Below, in pieces: positions 1 through 12,652 of a stretch of DNA of 64,000 nucleotides. The DNA is from Dichetophora obliterata. Taxonomy: Eukaryota; Arthropoda; Insecta; Diptera; Sciomyzidae. Where the stretch lies: positions 179,260,361-179,324,360 of the forward strand of contig OY986436.1 of the NCBI GenBank assembly GCA_963920525.1, written 5' to 3'. Every line of letters begins with the position of its first letter. The first letter of the stretch is position 1. Position numbers and translations under genes: made by a program. A model generated the notes under the pieces. The model was not told the origin of the DNA. It ran no database searches and saw only the letters and a program-made list of their open reading frames with translations.

Positions 1-155
1 ATTCATAATCATTGTATTCAATACTATTTGTCATTAAGCTTTGTACTTTAAAAGAACTAAGTTCTTAGTGTACTAATATAATAAAGGCACATAATAATAA
101 TAACGGTTGCTGAAATGAGAAGTGTTACACCATGTTACAGTATTGCTCCTCAGTG
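1..155. mobile_element. Tc1-like element, terminal inverted repeat (truncated by window start)
   Basis: Bases 109-155 match the right terminal repeat of the Tc1-like element that ends at 63775, nearly base for base, and the outer end is followed by TA at 156-157. Weaker similarity continues inward to about position 60, as expected for the roughly 130-bp terminal repeats of that family. The rest of this copy lies outside the window. Both ends of the window therefore carry the same family, with this end in the same orientation. Confidence 0.8.
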
Positions 156-157
156 TA

Positions 158-2317
158 TATTCATTTACCATGATGATCAAATCGTCTGCACTGTGTCACA
201 AATGTAGTTTTTCTTTTTCGTAAATGTTGAGTAAATGTTTCGTAAACTTTTTGTGTTAGTAAATATGGAAGACATTGGCTAAAGATAATGAAAAAATTGT
301 TGGGGCAGGGAAAGGGCAATATATTAAATTCGTTTTTTAATTACTAATTTTTATAATTACTTAGCTACCTAATTACTTAATTATCCAATTGAATTACAAT
401 GGAAATTTAAGTAAAAAGCCTAATAAAAAAAACTAGTTTTTTAATCACTTGGAAAAAATTAGGCTTTTTAAAAATTAGACATTTTCATTTTGTTTATATA
501 GAAAAGTATTCACAATTGACACTTTGTATGATAAGAAGTAAGACCAACATTTCCAATAACGTAATATCTTAAAAAAATCATTTTAATGAAAAATCATTTT
601 TAAATTTAAGCAGATATAGATTATTGCTTTAGCGTTACTAAAATAATAACATTACAGGAGGACCAATAATGAAGGTTTGGTCCTTGCAAATAATTTATGT
701 ATATAAATACAAATAAATTTATCTGATAATTGAGCAAATTTTACTAGTTTGCGAACAAAAAACAAAATATTTGCAATCTATGCTTTAACGTAAAAGTTCA
801 AGAAAATAGTATCAACACTTTTTTTAATATTTTTATGCGATAATTCTTTTAATTGTTCTTTTCCGGATGCCCCTTAAAATTATCTAACAAATTATATAAA
901 AACAAAACTGAGTAAATAAATGACTTCTGAGTGTGTATACCTATATTTCTTTGCACTTCGATTTGCTTTTATAAAATTTGGCAAAGTAATTATGACGAGA
1001 ATCCGTGACAAAAAAATCATTTCTCTAAAAATTGTCGCTTACAGTATTATTAATATTGTGATTAAAAGTGATTAATTAAAAGAACACATAATTTCAGTTA
1101 GCATTTACCTTCTGTTTTAAAAACTAAAACAACTTGAGTAATAATCTGATAATATAAACTGATCAGCATTGGTTTTTTTTTTTGGAAATACTTAAGATTT
1201 AAAGCCCTTCCTTATTCTCAATTTTGACCTTTATTCAAAATAATTCCTGTTTTTTATCAAACTTTAAACCGTAAACACGTTATATAAGAATTTAATTCTA
1301 GCAGATTTGTATTGTCATATTTACTGCCTCCTTCAGTAGCTAATTTAAGTTATGTTTTTTATTACCACTTGCGCTTAGAACGCATCTCTAAACCAACATT
1401 TCAACCTTAGACAATATTTTTCTAAGCTTTGACATTTTTTCTCCATCATAAGTTTTTAATACATTAATTAACTAAATTTTTATTAACTCAAGCTACGTGT
1501 TTCTGATGGATACACAACTCATTAAAACTTATAGCATCGCGTCAGCACAGCGATGATTGAATGATATGTTTAAAAAAAGAGCAGCTCAAAAGTTACTTCC
1601 ACTTCATTAAATGATGAATCTTGAATGTCTCAAGACATTTTTCTTTTTCAAGTTTGTCATTTTGGTTTTACTAAAATAGTTAATTGGTTGTAAACTCCTT
1701 TTATTTATACAAGCATACGTTTTAAGTATTATAAGCATCTTAAATAGATTTATTGTAATGAGCTTAAAATTCGTTTTTAATTAACTATATGCATATTTCT
1801 TTTTTTACAGGTATGTATTTTGGATTCTTTCAACTGTTAACAGATAAGTATTTTCTATAGTTTTAATTTTTAAATGATAAATAACATCATATTTTGGAAC
1901 TTGTTAATGCGAGGTAGCTGGTTCTTGTTCGCATAAAGAATTCATTTCTGTTATCTGCCTCTGTTTTACACGAAGTCATGCAATCGTAGATTGGAGGTTT
2001 AATAGAATGAGTCAATGGTCTTTGTGCACAACGAAAAATATAAAGAATACGACGCATGCTGTTACCGTGCTACAATGCTAATGCCAAAAACAGTGCAAAA
2101 CAGCGGCGATCGATGGTGCCAAAGAACAAAAACAACAACATGCAAACGCAGAACAGCTATCGATAGTTCGAAAGAACAAAAACAATAACATTAAGAAGCT
2201 AGGCTGCAATTGCAAACTGAATTCGGCGAATTACAACATGAAAACATACATTCATGAAAATATTGAAGTTGTTGTAAAAGAGTGGAAAGAGTTAGGCGCT
2301 GGGCATCGCTGCACTAG
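158..2317. other. Gene-less AT-rich stretch
   Basis: No reading frame, RNA gene or transposon end that I can support. The only structure is an imperfect direct repeat near 2108-2192: two units about 50 bases apart, each with a cgat core followed by AAAGAACAAAAACAA. This may be a local duplication. Confidence 0.5.
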
Positions 2318-3099
2318 ATAATATACCCGGTGTGACCCAAGAGTAAATTATATAAAAATTTTAATATACACTTCTCGACTAAACGTTTTTCAAATTCCGG
2401 AATAATGAAAAACATGTCGAATTTTCAGAGTCAGCTTATACTCTGACATTTTATAGGGTTACATGTGAAAACTTACTGAATATTTTGACAGCCGGGTTTC
2501 AACATGCAAAAAATTATTCAGCATTCAGAAATGATTGCAGTGCATTTCAACATGCAGAAAAAAATAAGAAGAAATCCAAGTTATTTGCTAAATTTTAGCA
2601 CGCTTTGAAAAAAGTTGTTGATAATGAAGTTTTAACACATATATAAACAGTTTTTTTTTTAAAGTAAAGGCGTTTTATTCTATATAAATAAAATAGCATA
2701 TAACATAGACGTTATCGATCTAAGCTTAGAAAAAGTGGAATAAATGTTTTTTCTTTAACTCTGGTCGCTGGTTACTTTATTTTGCAAAAAAGCGTAACAT
2801 ATTTCGATTTAATACATTAAACATATATTAATATAAACTTTAGCGAACATATCGTTATAGTTACCATGGTTTAATAGACGAAGACTCGCCTGCCAATATT
2901 GCCGCTATGGTTCTATCCTACATTGAAATGTTATATAAAAAAAAAAAACAAAAAGTAGCTGATAATTTCGAGAACAATGTTCAAGCATTAGCTTCGGCTA
3001 AGTTATTTATGAATAGATTATAGATTTATGAATTACTTTATCAATAAAATATAACAAATTTTGCAATTAAAAAGAGTGGTAATAAAAAATACAGTTTCA

Positions 3100-3345
3100 T
3101 TCCTTCACCGCTGGGAATAGAACTCGGGCCGTAGTCGCCGTGCAAGTGCATTTTAGCGCATTACACCACATAGGCGATGAGATTTCAGTGTCAATTTCTC
3201 AGTTTTGCTCCCTTTCATATTTCTTGTTGTTCTTTTTGCTTTATTTTAGTTTAGCTACCACGGTCCGGGTTATATTCTCGGAGGTGGCGTCACAAAGATT
3301 TCTGATGAAGCCTGTAGCAGGGCCGAAATTACAATAAAATCTGAT
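3100..3345. repeat. tRNA-like SINE fragments, possibly two heads facing each other
   Basis: On the minus strand about 3105-3180 shows a weak A-box-like stretch and a B-box-like GAGTTCTATTCC. On the plus strand 3255-3310 has a second weak B-box-like GGGTTATATTC. Base composition is more GC-rich than the flanks. No cloverleaf can be drawn and no second copy was found in the window, so this is a tentative reading. Confidence 0.25.
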
Positions 3346-3365
3346 AGTGATGTTTTCATATTGAG

Positions 3366-3555
3366 AATGTTGTTGTTGTTATTTCTTTGGAGAAAATTCT
3401 TTAGAGCAATTCATTGTTCTAGCTTGACCTAAAGCTCAATACACGATTTGAAACTATTAAAATTAAGAATGATTTAAACTATCAAACATTTAGAATTTGT
3501 ATTTAAATCATAGGAAATCAACATAATAAAAACAAGGTCATATAGAAAACTTTTA
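3366..3555 (-). mobile_element. SINE-D retroposon, copy 1
   Basis: This is the reverse complement of the repeat at 17461-17662. It shares the 5' start AAAGTTTTC, the block ATTCTAAATGTTTGATAG, the motif GAGCTTTAGGTCA and the AAC-rich 3' tail (seen here as TTGTTGTTGTT at 3370-3380). A short TCATATT occurs on both sides and may be the target-site duplication. Three copies in one window, two with clear duplications, show a small mobile retroposon. Confidence 0.7.
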
Positions 3556-4001
3556 ATCATATTTGGGTTTGTTGACTTTCAAACCATGAGCAAGCTAAAA
3601 CACATTTGAAATTAGCCCACCCTTAGGTATTTGCTAATGCGGCGCCATCTGCCGTGAATTTAAAAACATTTCAAAAGCAATGGAATATTTGGGCTAAACA
3701 GCTATGCATATACATGTGCTATTCTAACGCCATCTAGCTGAAACTGACTATATGAATATTTGCCTTAGACGTCATTTTATTGTCATCTTTTCGATGAAAT
3801 GTGATATAAATACAAAAACCAAATATCCATTGATAAAGAATGGAGTGACTACGCTGACAAAGTATTGAGAAGAAATGAAGCTATCACAACAAATAAATAG
3901 GAAGGGAGTATGATGGGGTGGCAAAAAATAGAAAGACTTTACTATTAAAATTGAATACAAGGTCAATTTTATACACCAAAATGTTTGTAATAATTACTCT
4001 A

Positions 4002-5039
4002 GACCAGGGGTGCCCAAAAGGGCCCCGCTCATAGGCGGAGAGCTTTCACACGCATTTGTTGACACGAAAATCAAAAAACTTTCAGTTGCTATCTAGACTG
4101 ACTTCAAGCAGGCAAGTTGGGGTTTGCTCACTTCTTAATATGTTCTTGTTTTTATGCAAATTATGCGCTTAACAAAAAAGACATACAAACTGAAACATTT
4201 GTTGTCAACTAATTTTTTTTTTTTTCAATCAAAAAAATACTGGTCAAAAGTGCCTTTTTACTGGAAAATATAATAAAATAATTTTTTATTTGTATTTTTT
4301 TAAGCATATATAAATTAATTTATATAAAGGAAACGTAATAAAGTACATTTATTATTTGTTTTTTAATTAGGACTAAAACACTAATATGAAAAACCAAAAT
4401 AACTCTTCAAAATTTCAAAGCAACAACTCTTCTATAATTAGTTTTTCTTTGTTTTGACATACTAGGCATTCAGTCTCAACAAAGAAATTTTCAGCAAATA
4501 AAAATTCCGTATCCTAATTTTCGTGAATCACCTTCATTAAGCATTAAACAATTATCACCAAAGAATGCAACTTAACCGTTTGAAGTTCCAACAAGTAATG
4601 AATCAAAAATAGTTTGTTTAGCAACCTGCTGGCGTGAAGTCTGAACAGCTACTGAAAGTTTGTTGCTTTCGTTAATGTACTTTCGTACTTACAAAATGTA
4701 CTGAGCCGGGTACTGTTCAAAATTATGCTTTGCTAAGCAGAAGTACGGCATATCATATGTTCACGCACACGTTCTATTGGAAATCGATTTTTTCCGCATC
4801 TTCCGCAGAGTAAAACGCAACGCATCTTACGCGTTATTGAAAAAGTATGATACAATACCGTAGTTCTAACAATGGCGTAACCACTGCGTAGAAAAAAAAT
4901 TATCCAAAAAGTCCATTTCAGGAGAAGGTCCACTTTGGAATAACTTCCCCTACATAAAATATATTGCAATTAATATTGATAATTTAGAAATAAAAAAGAA
5001 TGATATAAAATCTAAAAAAAAAACCTTGATCGAAAGAAT
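4002..5039. other. No gene; lone hAT-like terminus at 4005
   Basis: At 4005 the DINE-like copy is abruptly replaced by CAGGGGTGCCCAAAAGG, a typical hAT-type end, directly after CTCTAGAC. The second DINE copy continues past the equivalent point, so an insertion at this base is likely. I could not find the matching right end or a second copy of the flanking octamer, so the extent is unknown. Nothing else recognisable follows to 5039. Confidence 0.35.
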
Positions 5040-5390
5040 GCGTTTTGCATATCGGCCGTTACAAGCTTAATGCAAGTTTTTTTTCGAAAAATTTACCTCA
5101 TGCCTTTTGATTTGCCTAAAATTTTGGCTATCAAAAAAAAAAAAAAACGAGCAATACGAGACGTATTCAAATTATAAGAATAAAAGTTTCTTAATATTTT
5201 TTTAAAGCCATTCGTCGCGAATTTATGTAGGTGCCCACTTTGTCCAAGTGCAAAAATCGTGAAAATGAGGTAATTTTCAATAAAACGTATATTCGTTGCT
5301 TATAATCTGATTTTAATAAGTAAACATTTTTTTACCTGGTCTGCCAACTCTTACTACAAATATATTATTTGCTCATCTATACCATTATGT
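5040..5390 (-). repeat. Dispersed repeat R1, copy a
   Basis: The reverse complement matches 9975-10325 and, in part, 49590-49800. Shared landmarks are GCAAATAATATGTTTG followed by GTTGGCAACCCTGGTA-like sequence and a poly-A run, then a TTTTATTGAAAATTAC block, and CATGCCTTTTGATTTGCC in the two longer copies. No coding potential. Superfamily not recognised. Confidence 0.6.
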
Positions 5391-5879
5391 AAAATTGAAG
5401 TGCAAATTAAATGTTACCATTTAACTCCAAAAGAAGTACTGGGCCGATTTTTATAAACAAATTTTTAAAACATCATATTCGTGCTAAATTTTTATTTAGG
5501 GGTATTTGTCTTTCGAAATTTTAATAAATATATTTAATTAAATTGTTAAGTTTTTTAAGAAATCATCCCAGCTGCAACGCATTGCTTAATCATTTTCTTT
5601 TCACACTTTGTGCTGTGAGAGTTTCACTTAACTCCATGTTAACTCGCTTCTCTCTTCTGTTTGTTCTCAGCTAGCACAGCAGAACAAAAAAAACCCGATG
5701 AGCCTCCAGCAAGACGAAAAATGAGACCCATAAAAATGCAGAGCGGCGCACTAAAAAAATCAAAAAAAGAAGAAATTTTTCCAAGAAATGTGTTGTCTTA
5801 AGGAGATTGATAAAAAAAACGTGGTCTGGTATATTATAAAGGCAAAATTTTAAATTTTTTTTTATATTATATGAAGCAA
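5391..5879. other. Gene-less stretch
   Basis: No open frame, terminal repeat or RNA gene that I can support. Confidence 0.5.
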
Positions 5880-5881
5880 TA

Positions 5882-7135
5882 CGAAGGGTGCCTTTTATAT
5901 TTCGGGATTAGAGAACAAAAACAAATATTAATCATCGAAAATCACTTTATTGTTTTTCAAAATTTTCTCTATGAAGATCTATACACTTTTGCATGCGTTT
6001 GAACCAATTGTCGAAGCACTTTTGCCACTCTGATTGAGGTATCTCCAAAACATGCATTCTGAATGCCGCAACCGCTTCTTCGGGCGTCGAAAATCGTTGT
6101 CCACGCAGTTTATTCTTCACTGTTGGGAATAAAAAGAAGTCATTCGGTGCCAAGTCAGGACTATACGGCGGATGACCCATCAAATCGATGTTTTGGGTGC
6201 TCAAAAATGCAGTTGTTTGAGCCGATGTGTGAGAGCTCGCATTGCCGAGGTGAAGAGTGATCCGTCTTCGGCGGTTGGTTTTCCTGATTTCTTGGAAGAC
6301 AACTGGCAAACAAATGGTTGTGTACCACTCAGAGTTGACTGTTCTGCGTTGTTCTAGTGGTACGGTTGCGACATGTCCATATTTTCCGAAAAAACAGGCG
6401 ACCATTTGCTTGGAAGTGCTTCGTGCGCGAACAACTTTTGTTGGATTTGGCTCATCTTGAAACACCCATACAGTCGACTGCTGTTTACTTTCGGGCTCAT
6501 ACGCGTAAATCCACGATTCATCACCTGTCACGATGTCATAGACGTGTTTCGAAGCACCGCGATCGTATTTTTTGAGCATTTCCTTCGACCAATCGACACG
6601 AGCCTTTTTTTGAGCGATTGACAAATTGTGTGGGATCCAACGCGAACAAATTTTTTTGACAATCAAATGTTTATGCAATATTGAATGCATGCTGGTCCCA
6701 CTTATGCCTAAGGTTGCCTAAATCTCACGATAGGTAACATGACGATCTTGCAATATCAGTTCCTTCACGACCTTCACGAAATTCGTCTTGGAGTGAACTA
6801 CGACCACGATTGAATTCACCATACCATCGATAAACACTGGTCCTTGATGGAGCTTCATCGCCAAAAATTGAATTAAGTTCATCCATGCACTGTTGCTGTG
6901 TTAATTCACGTCAAAAATTGTAAAAAATAATCGCACGAAAATGTTCACGATTTAATTCCATTTTTGGACCGAGATGAATCTTTTAAGTTACTATAAACAA
7001 CACAAATAGCGCTCGTATGTCAAAACGTTCTGAGTACGTATAAGCCAACAAATGTCAAACTTTGCGATAGAGCTTTCAGTTGACAGATTGCAACACCAGG
7101 GTTGCCAAATCCCGAAATATAAAAGGCACCCCTCG
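5882..7135 (-). mobile_element. mariner-family element with TA duplication
   Basis: Inverted ends CGARGGGTGCCTTTTATATT continuing TTCGGGATT lie at 5882 and 7135 and are flanked by TA at 5880-5881 and 7136-7137. The length, 1254 bp, is normal for mariner. It encodes one minus-strand transposase relic (see next entry) and therefore was once autonomous. Confidence 0.93.
5947..6961 (-). pseudogene. mariner transposase, inactivated
   Basis: Reading leftward from an ATG at 6961, the N-terminal helix-turn-helix region is recognisable (RTSVYRWYGEF) but holds an in-frame stop near 6912, a deletion with frameshift near 6780, and a stop near 6718. From 6690 an open frame of 247 codons runs to 5947. It contains WIPHNL (the mariner WVPHEL linker motif, residues 18-23), the first catalytic aspartate in VTGDESW (residue 57) and the third in SPDLAPNDFFLF (residue 184). 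The second catalytic aspartate, expected in HDN with DD34D spacing, is glycine (HLGN, residue 149). With that loss plus the stops the enzyme cannot work. Plus-strand frames over this region are shadows. Confidence 0.92.
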
Positions 7136-7137
7136 TA

Positions 7138-8142
7138 TTATACCTTAAAAAAAATAAAAATTTCGATGGAGAAAAGATAGGGGAAAGTGGTCGTACATGG
7201 AGCACATACGAACAGTTAGTATAGCAGAAAAACTAAACGACTCACAAAGACGCAGTTCCTCGTGTGGATAGACATACCGGCCGACATGTTATAATCAAAA
7301 GTTTCAAACAATCATTTTATACTTCTTAAAATTCACGTTATTTAGCAGTTTGAGAATTTTCTATACTTTTGTCACGCCACGTGCTTATATTAAACCAAGA
7401 TTCATAATCTAGCCTTGCAGGAGGTTCTGGAATATGTTAAAAAAATTTATGAAACCCAAAACACATCTAATATACATGTACCTCTTTATTTATTTATTCA
7501 TACGTTTCGAATTAAAAAATAATACATTTTTTAAAGCATTCAGATAAGAGGTATATCTTCTTACTCGATTGTAGGAACTTAAAAGCTGCTAGAACTAATT
7601 CATGATGGAAAAAGAAATAAGTTGATTAGTGTCAATGCGGTGTGAGATCCAGTAAAAAATATTTCCCTTAGCATGAAGGCAACATTTCAAGAATAGCGAA
7701 CACTCAAATTTTTATTTTTTGCTAATGATATGACTTTTGACCTCCTAAATCCAAATCTGAAAAATTTTAGTCCACTCGAAATTGGTTCAGGAGTTAAACG
7801 CTTCCAAACTTAAAAATGGCCTAAAAATGTAATTTTTTTCAGTTTTTCAACAGAAAAAAATATTGTTTAATATTAGCTAATTTTTGTACATTTTAAAAGT
7901 TGAAATCTTGGGGCTCGATAGTATATAATACGATTTCATTTAGGGATATAGGCATCACATTATTTAATTTATTAAACTATTAAAAATATTTGCTTTAGCA
8001 ATAAATTACTGAAATATATTACATGACAAAAAAACTAAATAAAATTTTTAAATATTACAAAAAATTGAAATTGCGAAAAACATATCTTTTCTCCATCGAA
8101 TTTTTTATTTTTAAAAAAGTGTTCTTTATAAAATAATAGCTG
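7138..8142. repeat. Noncoding stretch bounded by short inverted repeats
   Basis: TAAAAATTTCGATGGAGAAA near 7155-7178 is answered in reverse complement by TTTCTCCATCGAATTTTT near 8089-8107, which suggests one decayed element of about 0.97 kb. A related motif also occurs near 49510. The block 7690-7865 resembles 51830-51960. No frame is open. Confidence 0.35.
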
Positions 8143-9970
8143 ATATACCCGGTGTTACTCGAGAGTCACTTTTCGATTAAATGTTTTTGTAAATTTTGGA
8201 ATTTTGTAAAAACGTGTTGAATTTAAGTTTGAGACCACTATAAAAATATTAGTTAAAAAATTGACCAAGCTCAAAAATAATTTCCACTTTGGTGCCATTA
8301 TGTTATTTGCTGCAAGTTTACGCTGTGTGCGAAAAGAACTAAATTGAGGAACAGTTACCGATTTTTCTAAAATATTGGAATCGTGTCGGTAATGCAGTAC
8401 TTATTTCTAATTTATAATATTTTCCAGCATACTTTTCAGCATACTTTCGGTTAGTACGCAATTGAACCGAAAAAATTGTTCAATGCAGCCAAGCCTACAA
8501 CCATGATTCGAGAGTTAAAATGTCAAAATTTCGCTGTCTTTTATATGTCGGTATATTTAATTGGCGCGGAAATTTGACTTTCAACATTATTGTTCAAATA
8601 ACACATTAAGGCTGTGTGCGAATTGATCTAAATGCGACTAAATTGGGTCGATAAAGCAGTGCTTTCTAAATAATTAAGGAATTATCGAGCTACCTAAATG
8701 CTTCCTAAATAAGGAAGCACTTCCTTATCGACACTATTTAGTTTAGGTCGCATTTAGATCAATTCGCACACAGCCTAAACATGAAAAAATTAACTTTTAC
8801 AGCATTCTTATTCACAGTCATCTTTTCGATGAAATAGTGATACATATAGAACATTTAAAGTACCATTGATAGAACTGAGTGACAACGGTGACACAATAGT
8901 GAGAAAAATGAGAGTCATCACAACAAAACAAATTTAACAGGAGAAGGGCGGGGGGTGGGGCGGCAAGAAAACTAAGTAGCTTGCTATAAGGCAGATTTTA
9001 TACAAACCAAAATTTTTGTTATTACTCCTAGACACACAACTGCATTCTGAGATAAATGGGGACGTTCAAACTATTTAGAGAATTTTAACACAAAACTAAG
9101 TTTTATTAGTAGTCTGGTATGAAAAAATAGATTTTTAGCCATAACTTTTGATTGGAAAGAGATATTGGAGTAATTTTTTTACATGAATTATTTTTGAGAC
9201 TTGACTTTTTTGTAAAAAATATAAAGACAACAATTTGGAAAAAATAAATTTCGCGAAAAAAATCAAAGGGGGTACCCTTGTTGTTTTGATGACAAAAACA
9301 GTAAAATAATTTTTGCGCTTAGCTGGGAGAATTTTTGTAAATAAATGCTATGTCATATGAAAGGTAGCCAGATGTGCAATATTTAATTGATTTCATTTTT
9401 ACAACAACAACAATTTTTGAGTCATTTTTTGAGTAAATAGTCAATATTTTGGACCTTTTTTGATATAATCATAAAACATATAAATATACACTGACTTAAC
9501 GGTACAGTTCAACCTATTTTTGTGAAGTGATTTTATTGAACTTTTGAACAAAAAAAATTTTAATTAAATATATTAATGGACAGCGGAGATATTTGCATCA
9601 AAAGACCAAACTTTGATTTTCATGTCGTTTTTTTCTCATTCTTAGGCAACGATGTTTTATGAAAAAGTCGTTGTATTGAAAATTTCTCCAATTTTGAATA
9701 TATGTGAATGTTTTTGATGTCAGAATAACCTAAATTTTTTAAAATTAAATACACAATAATCTCCGATGCTAAAAAGTTTTGAAACAACAAAATTACCGTT
9801 AGTTGAAAAATTTCAGAGGGGGCGTGGCAAAAACTTAGTATGTAACATTTTAAGTTGGGATGCACTTAATATGTATACCTAGATTGAGCAAAATCCGTTG
9901 AGCCGTTTAGATTTGTATAAAGGTCAAACAAACAAACAAACAAACAGAAAATGAGTTTTATTACTATAGA
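8143..9970 (+). repeat. DINE/Helitron-like repeat, copy 2
   Basis: It starts with ATACCCGGTGTTACTC, matching copy 1 at 2318. It ends with GCCGTTTAGATTTGTATAAA, a (CAAA)n-like run at 9929-9945 and TTTTATTACTATAGAT. A CCCG start, a simple-repeat block and a TTTTATnnnTATAGAT end are features of DINE-1/mini-me type nonautonomous rolling-circle elements, so that class is inferred. A Tourist-like MITE is inserted at 8610-8775. No protein is encoded. Confidence 0.55.
8610..8775. mobile_element. Tourist-like (PIF/Harbinger) MITE, 166 bp
   Basis: An almost perfect palindrome with ends GGCTGTGTGCGAATTGATCT and its complement, flanked by the 3-bp duplication TAA at 8607-8609 and 8776-8778. GG-starting ends plus a TAA/TTA duplication are the hallmark of PIF/Harbinger MITEs. 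Confidence 0.85.
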
Positions 9971-9974
9971 TGTG

Positions 9975-10325
9975 CAAATGAAATGTTTGTAGTATTACTT
10001 GACAAACCTGGTAAAAAAAAAACACAAAAATATCAAACACTTTTCAAAAACTTCATTAAAATACCTTTTCAACGGTACCTTACTCATTTAAATTGAATAA
10101 TAAACATCGCAGGCTACGTTTTATTGAAAATTACTTCATTTTCACGATTTTTGCTTTTGGACAATATCATATCCATAATTTCGCGACGAATGGCTTAAAA
10201 ATAAAACAACTTATAAACAACTTTTGATTTTATTATTTGAATACGAGCCATAAGCCAAAATTTTAGGCAAATCAAAAGGCATGAGGCCAACCTATACGCT
10301 TGCATGTAGCTTGGGATGGCCGATA
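9975..10325 (+). repeat. Dispersed repeat R1, copy b
   Basis: Matches 5040-5390 in reverse and 49590-49800 directly. It follows the DINE-like 3' end with almost no gap. It contains CAACGGTACCTTACT, also present at 49690, and CAAAAGGCATGAGG, also present in complement near 5100. Noncoding. Confidence 0.6.
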
Positions 10326-11020
10326 ATAGAGATTAAATCATTAATTTGCAAATAAGAACTTCGTTAAACGTGATATAAAACTGTTTGAGAAGGGATAAAG
10401 AAAAGCGGCACCAGTTGCTCAACCTTTTTGGTCATATTTTATAGTTCTGCATTTATTATTAACTGAAACACAGACCAACGTGTTTTGCATTGTTCGCCAA
10501 AGGCTCTACACAACAATAAATCAACAGATTTGCCACCCATTAATAATTACTAATTGCCTTATTAGATATTAACAAAGCTTTAAAAATGATTTTGAACAAT
10601 TTAATTATTGCAAAATATTTCACATAAATTATACACCCCTCAATAAATAACTGACATAATTAACGACAACGACAACAGCAGAACCAGAACCAGAACAATG
10701 AGTGCATACAAAACTTTACGCCTCCACTGTCCGAGCGATTTTGTTGTTGTGAGTTAGCAAAAAAAAGAAAATGATAAAAAATCATTTTGTTTACTTAAGA
10801 ACGCATTTGATCTATTGGTTGTTGAAATGCTCAAGAATGAATTTTAGCTGGGGAGTTTATGACCTTGAGAGTGCTACTGAATTTTTTAGCAAAATCTTTT
10901 TCTCTCATATGAAAATGACATTTCTCTTTTCTTTACTGCAATTGATGTCTAACAGTTTCTGCCACTGCAGCTATGGCGAACTTTCCATATTTGTTCCACC
11001 ATATTAAGTTTGCATTAACT
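10326..11020. other. Gene-less stretch
   Basis: Only short simple repeats, such as CAGAACCAGAACCAG near 10680. No supported gene. Confidence 0.45.
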
Positions 11021-11035
11021 TCCTTTTCCGCTTGT

Positions 11036-11275
11036 TTAACTTTCACAACAACTTTTTAAATATATTGGTTTTAAGCTCACTCGCTGTTTAACTGCACTCG
11101 TCGTCCTCCGCTTCTCTTGATCTTGGTTGGCGTCTGCAATCCAGTCCACCGACTCTTGATGTCTTTCACTCAAATGGCTTTCATTAGAAATTCTCTCTTT
11201 GAGATTTTCTTTACTTTCTTCATCTAGCCAACAGCTGCATTGGATGGAACTCTCCTTACATAGGTCGTTGGTCAT
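11036..11275 (-). CDS. Hypothetical 79-codon frame, unrecognised
   Basis: An ATG at 11275 opens a frame that stops at 11036. The product would be hydrophilic and rich in Glu, Lys, Ser and Asp, with four cysteines (CSC near the N-terminus, CC near the end) and no signal peptide or membrane segment. The stretch is more GC-rich than its flanks, which is why it is listed. I recognise no family, splice sites or promoter. It could be a fragment of a host exon or chance. Confidence 0.18.
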   Translation of the reverse strand: MTNDLCKESSIQCSCWLDEESKENLKERISNESHLSERHQESVDWIADANQDQEKRRTTSAVKQRVSLKPIYLKSCCES

Positions 11276-11540
11276 CGAAGCCACCTTCAAGAGTTAACAT
11301 TTTTTTTGTGCATTTCCGCAACGTTTTATTAACAGCTTGTAATATGATCTCTATAATTAAATAATTTCAGCAAGAAAAAACACCAGAAAAAATCACGATC
11401 TAACCCACAATTACAACTTTGCTTAACCTCAAGACCATTAAAAAAGTTGCAGCTTCTTCATCAAATTATATAGAAATGATGAGATAAACATCACAATTAA
11501 TCGCTGTGGCAAAATGTTCAATTAATGTCTACACCATCAA

Positions 11541-11765
11541 ATGACATTTAATGTTGTTGTTGTTGTTGTTGTTGGCGGTGCTGATGATGACATTGTTGTT
11601 TTTGTTGTTGGTAATGATGATGATGTTTTTAAAGATGTTGTTACTGATGATGTTTTGAAGTTGTGGTTATTGTTGTTTCTGTTTTGTCGTCTTCTTACTG
11701 TTGTATGTGCGATTGATAGCACTGTTATTTGTATTGTTTTTTTTTTTGTGGTATTGTTGTAACTG
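11541..11765 (+). repeat. G+T-rich low-complexity tract
   Basis: GTTGTTGTT runs grade into GATGATGATG and more GTT repeats. The plus strand is almost pure G and T with some A. Frames across it read as poly-Val or poly-Thr on either strand and are not genes. Confidence 0.85.
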
Positions 11766-11783
11766 ACATTTTCGTCTCTAAGT

Positions 11784-11890
11784 GTGCGGACAGAGTAAAC
11801 GCTGATGCGAGCAGGCAGGCAGGCAGACTCAGGCAGGTACCTGCTGAGTAAATAAGCCGTGCAGAGTGAATGCGAGCAGGTCAGATCAGA
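11784..11890. repeat. Inverted partner of 14100-14275
   Basis: GCGGACAGAGTAAACGCTGA, a GCAGGCAGGCAG run, GTGCAGAGTG and CAGGTCAGATcAGATCAG occur here in order. All recur in reverse complement at 14100-14275. The two pieces bracket the SINE/foldback half-arm. They may be ends of an older element whose identity I cannot name. Confidence 0.5.
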
Positions 11891-12652
11891 TCAGTGCGAG
11901 AAAAAGTTTGTTATTTATTTTATCCTCTGTTGCTTTATACTGCTTTCTATTTTATGAAAAAAATTTTATTTTCTATACATAAATTAATATATAATTTTCA
12001 GGAAGAGCAAAAAACAATTTTTTTTTCTTCAAGGGACTCCATACAAAAATAAAGTTTTTTTTTTAATTAAAGACTAAGAATATGTGTACAAAATTAAGAT
12101 AGCCCTTGTAATTGATCACTTCAAATATTCTTACACGAAAAAGTATAAATGTAAACATTTTGTGTTGTGACTCTTTTAAAGAGGGTGTGCGATATGTAGT
12201 GCCACTAGACCCAGAATTGCACTGAAAATTTCAAACTAAAATTAGCGTTTTGGTGGCTAGAAATGTTTCATCGGCCGATAAGATAACGCTCCAAAAATTT
12301 TATCCAAATTGAACACCGATAAAGTAAGGCCGATAAAGTAAAATGAGGTGTTTCGTCCTTAAAATGTATTAAAATTCTATAAACTGATTAAATCATTTTA
12401 TTATTTTAATCAATAGCAGGTTCAAATACCTTTATAACGTGTCATCGGTGAGAGAAATCGGATGAAAATTACCAGAGTTGTGATATTTTACTTCTCGAAA
12501 AAAATTCCATGTTCTTTCTTGTTGTAATAAAAAAAAACCGTCAAAATCCAAATTTTAAAAAATTGCAATGAAATGTCGTTAAACCATTTTCTGAAACAAC
12601 ACTAATGCAATTAAAAAAATTGTGTTATTAATTTTAATAACTTGGTCGTTAT
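11891..12652. other. Gene-less stretch
   Basis: AT-rich; no frame or repeat end supported. Confidence 0.45.

Larger units (their letters stand above)
2318..4001 (+). repeat. DINE/Helitron-like repeat, copy 1 (interrupted)
   Basis: It starts with ATACCCGGTGTGACCC, which matches the start of the repeat at 8143 and continues with similar sequence for about 90 bases. A further block at 3773-4001 matches 8806-9033, including the shared TCATCTTTTCGATGAAAT. The material between is longer here because other repeats are inserted, including the SINE-D copy at 3366-3555. Short CCCG-rich starts of this type are known from nonautonomous Helitron/DINE-1 elements of flies. That assignment is inference; the two-copy homology is visible. 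Confidence 0.5.
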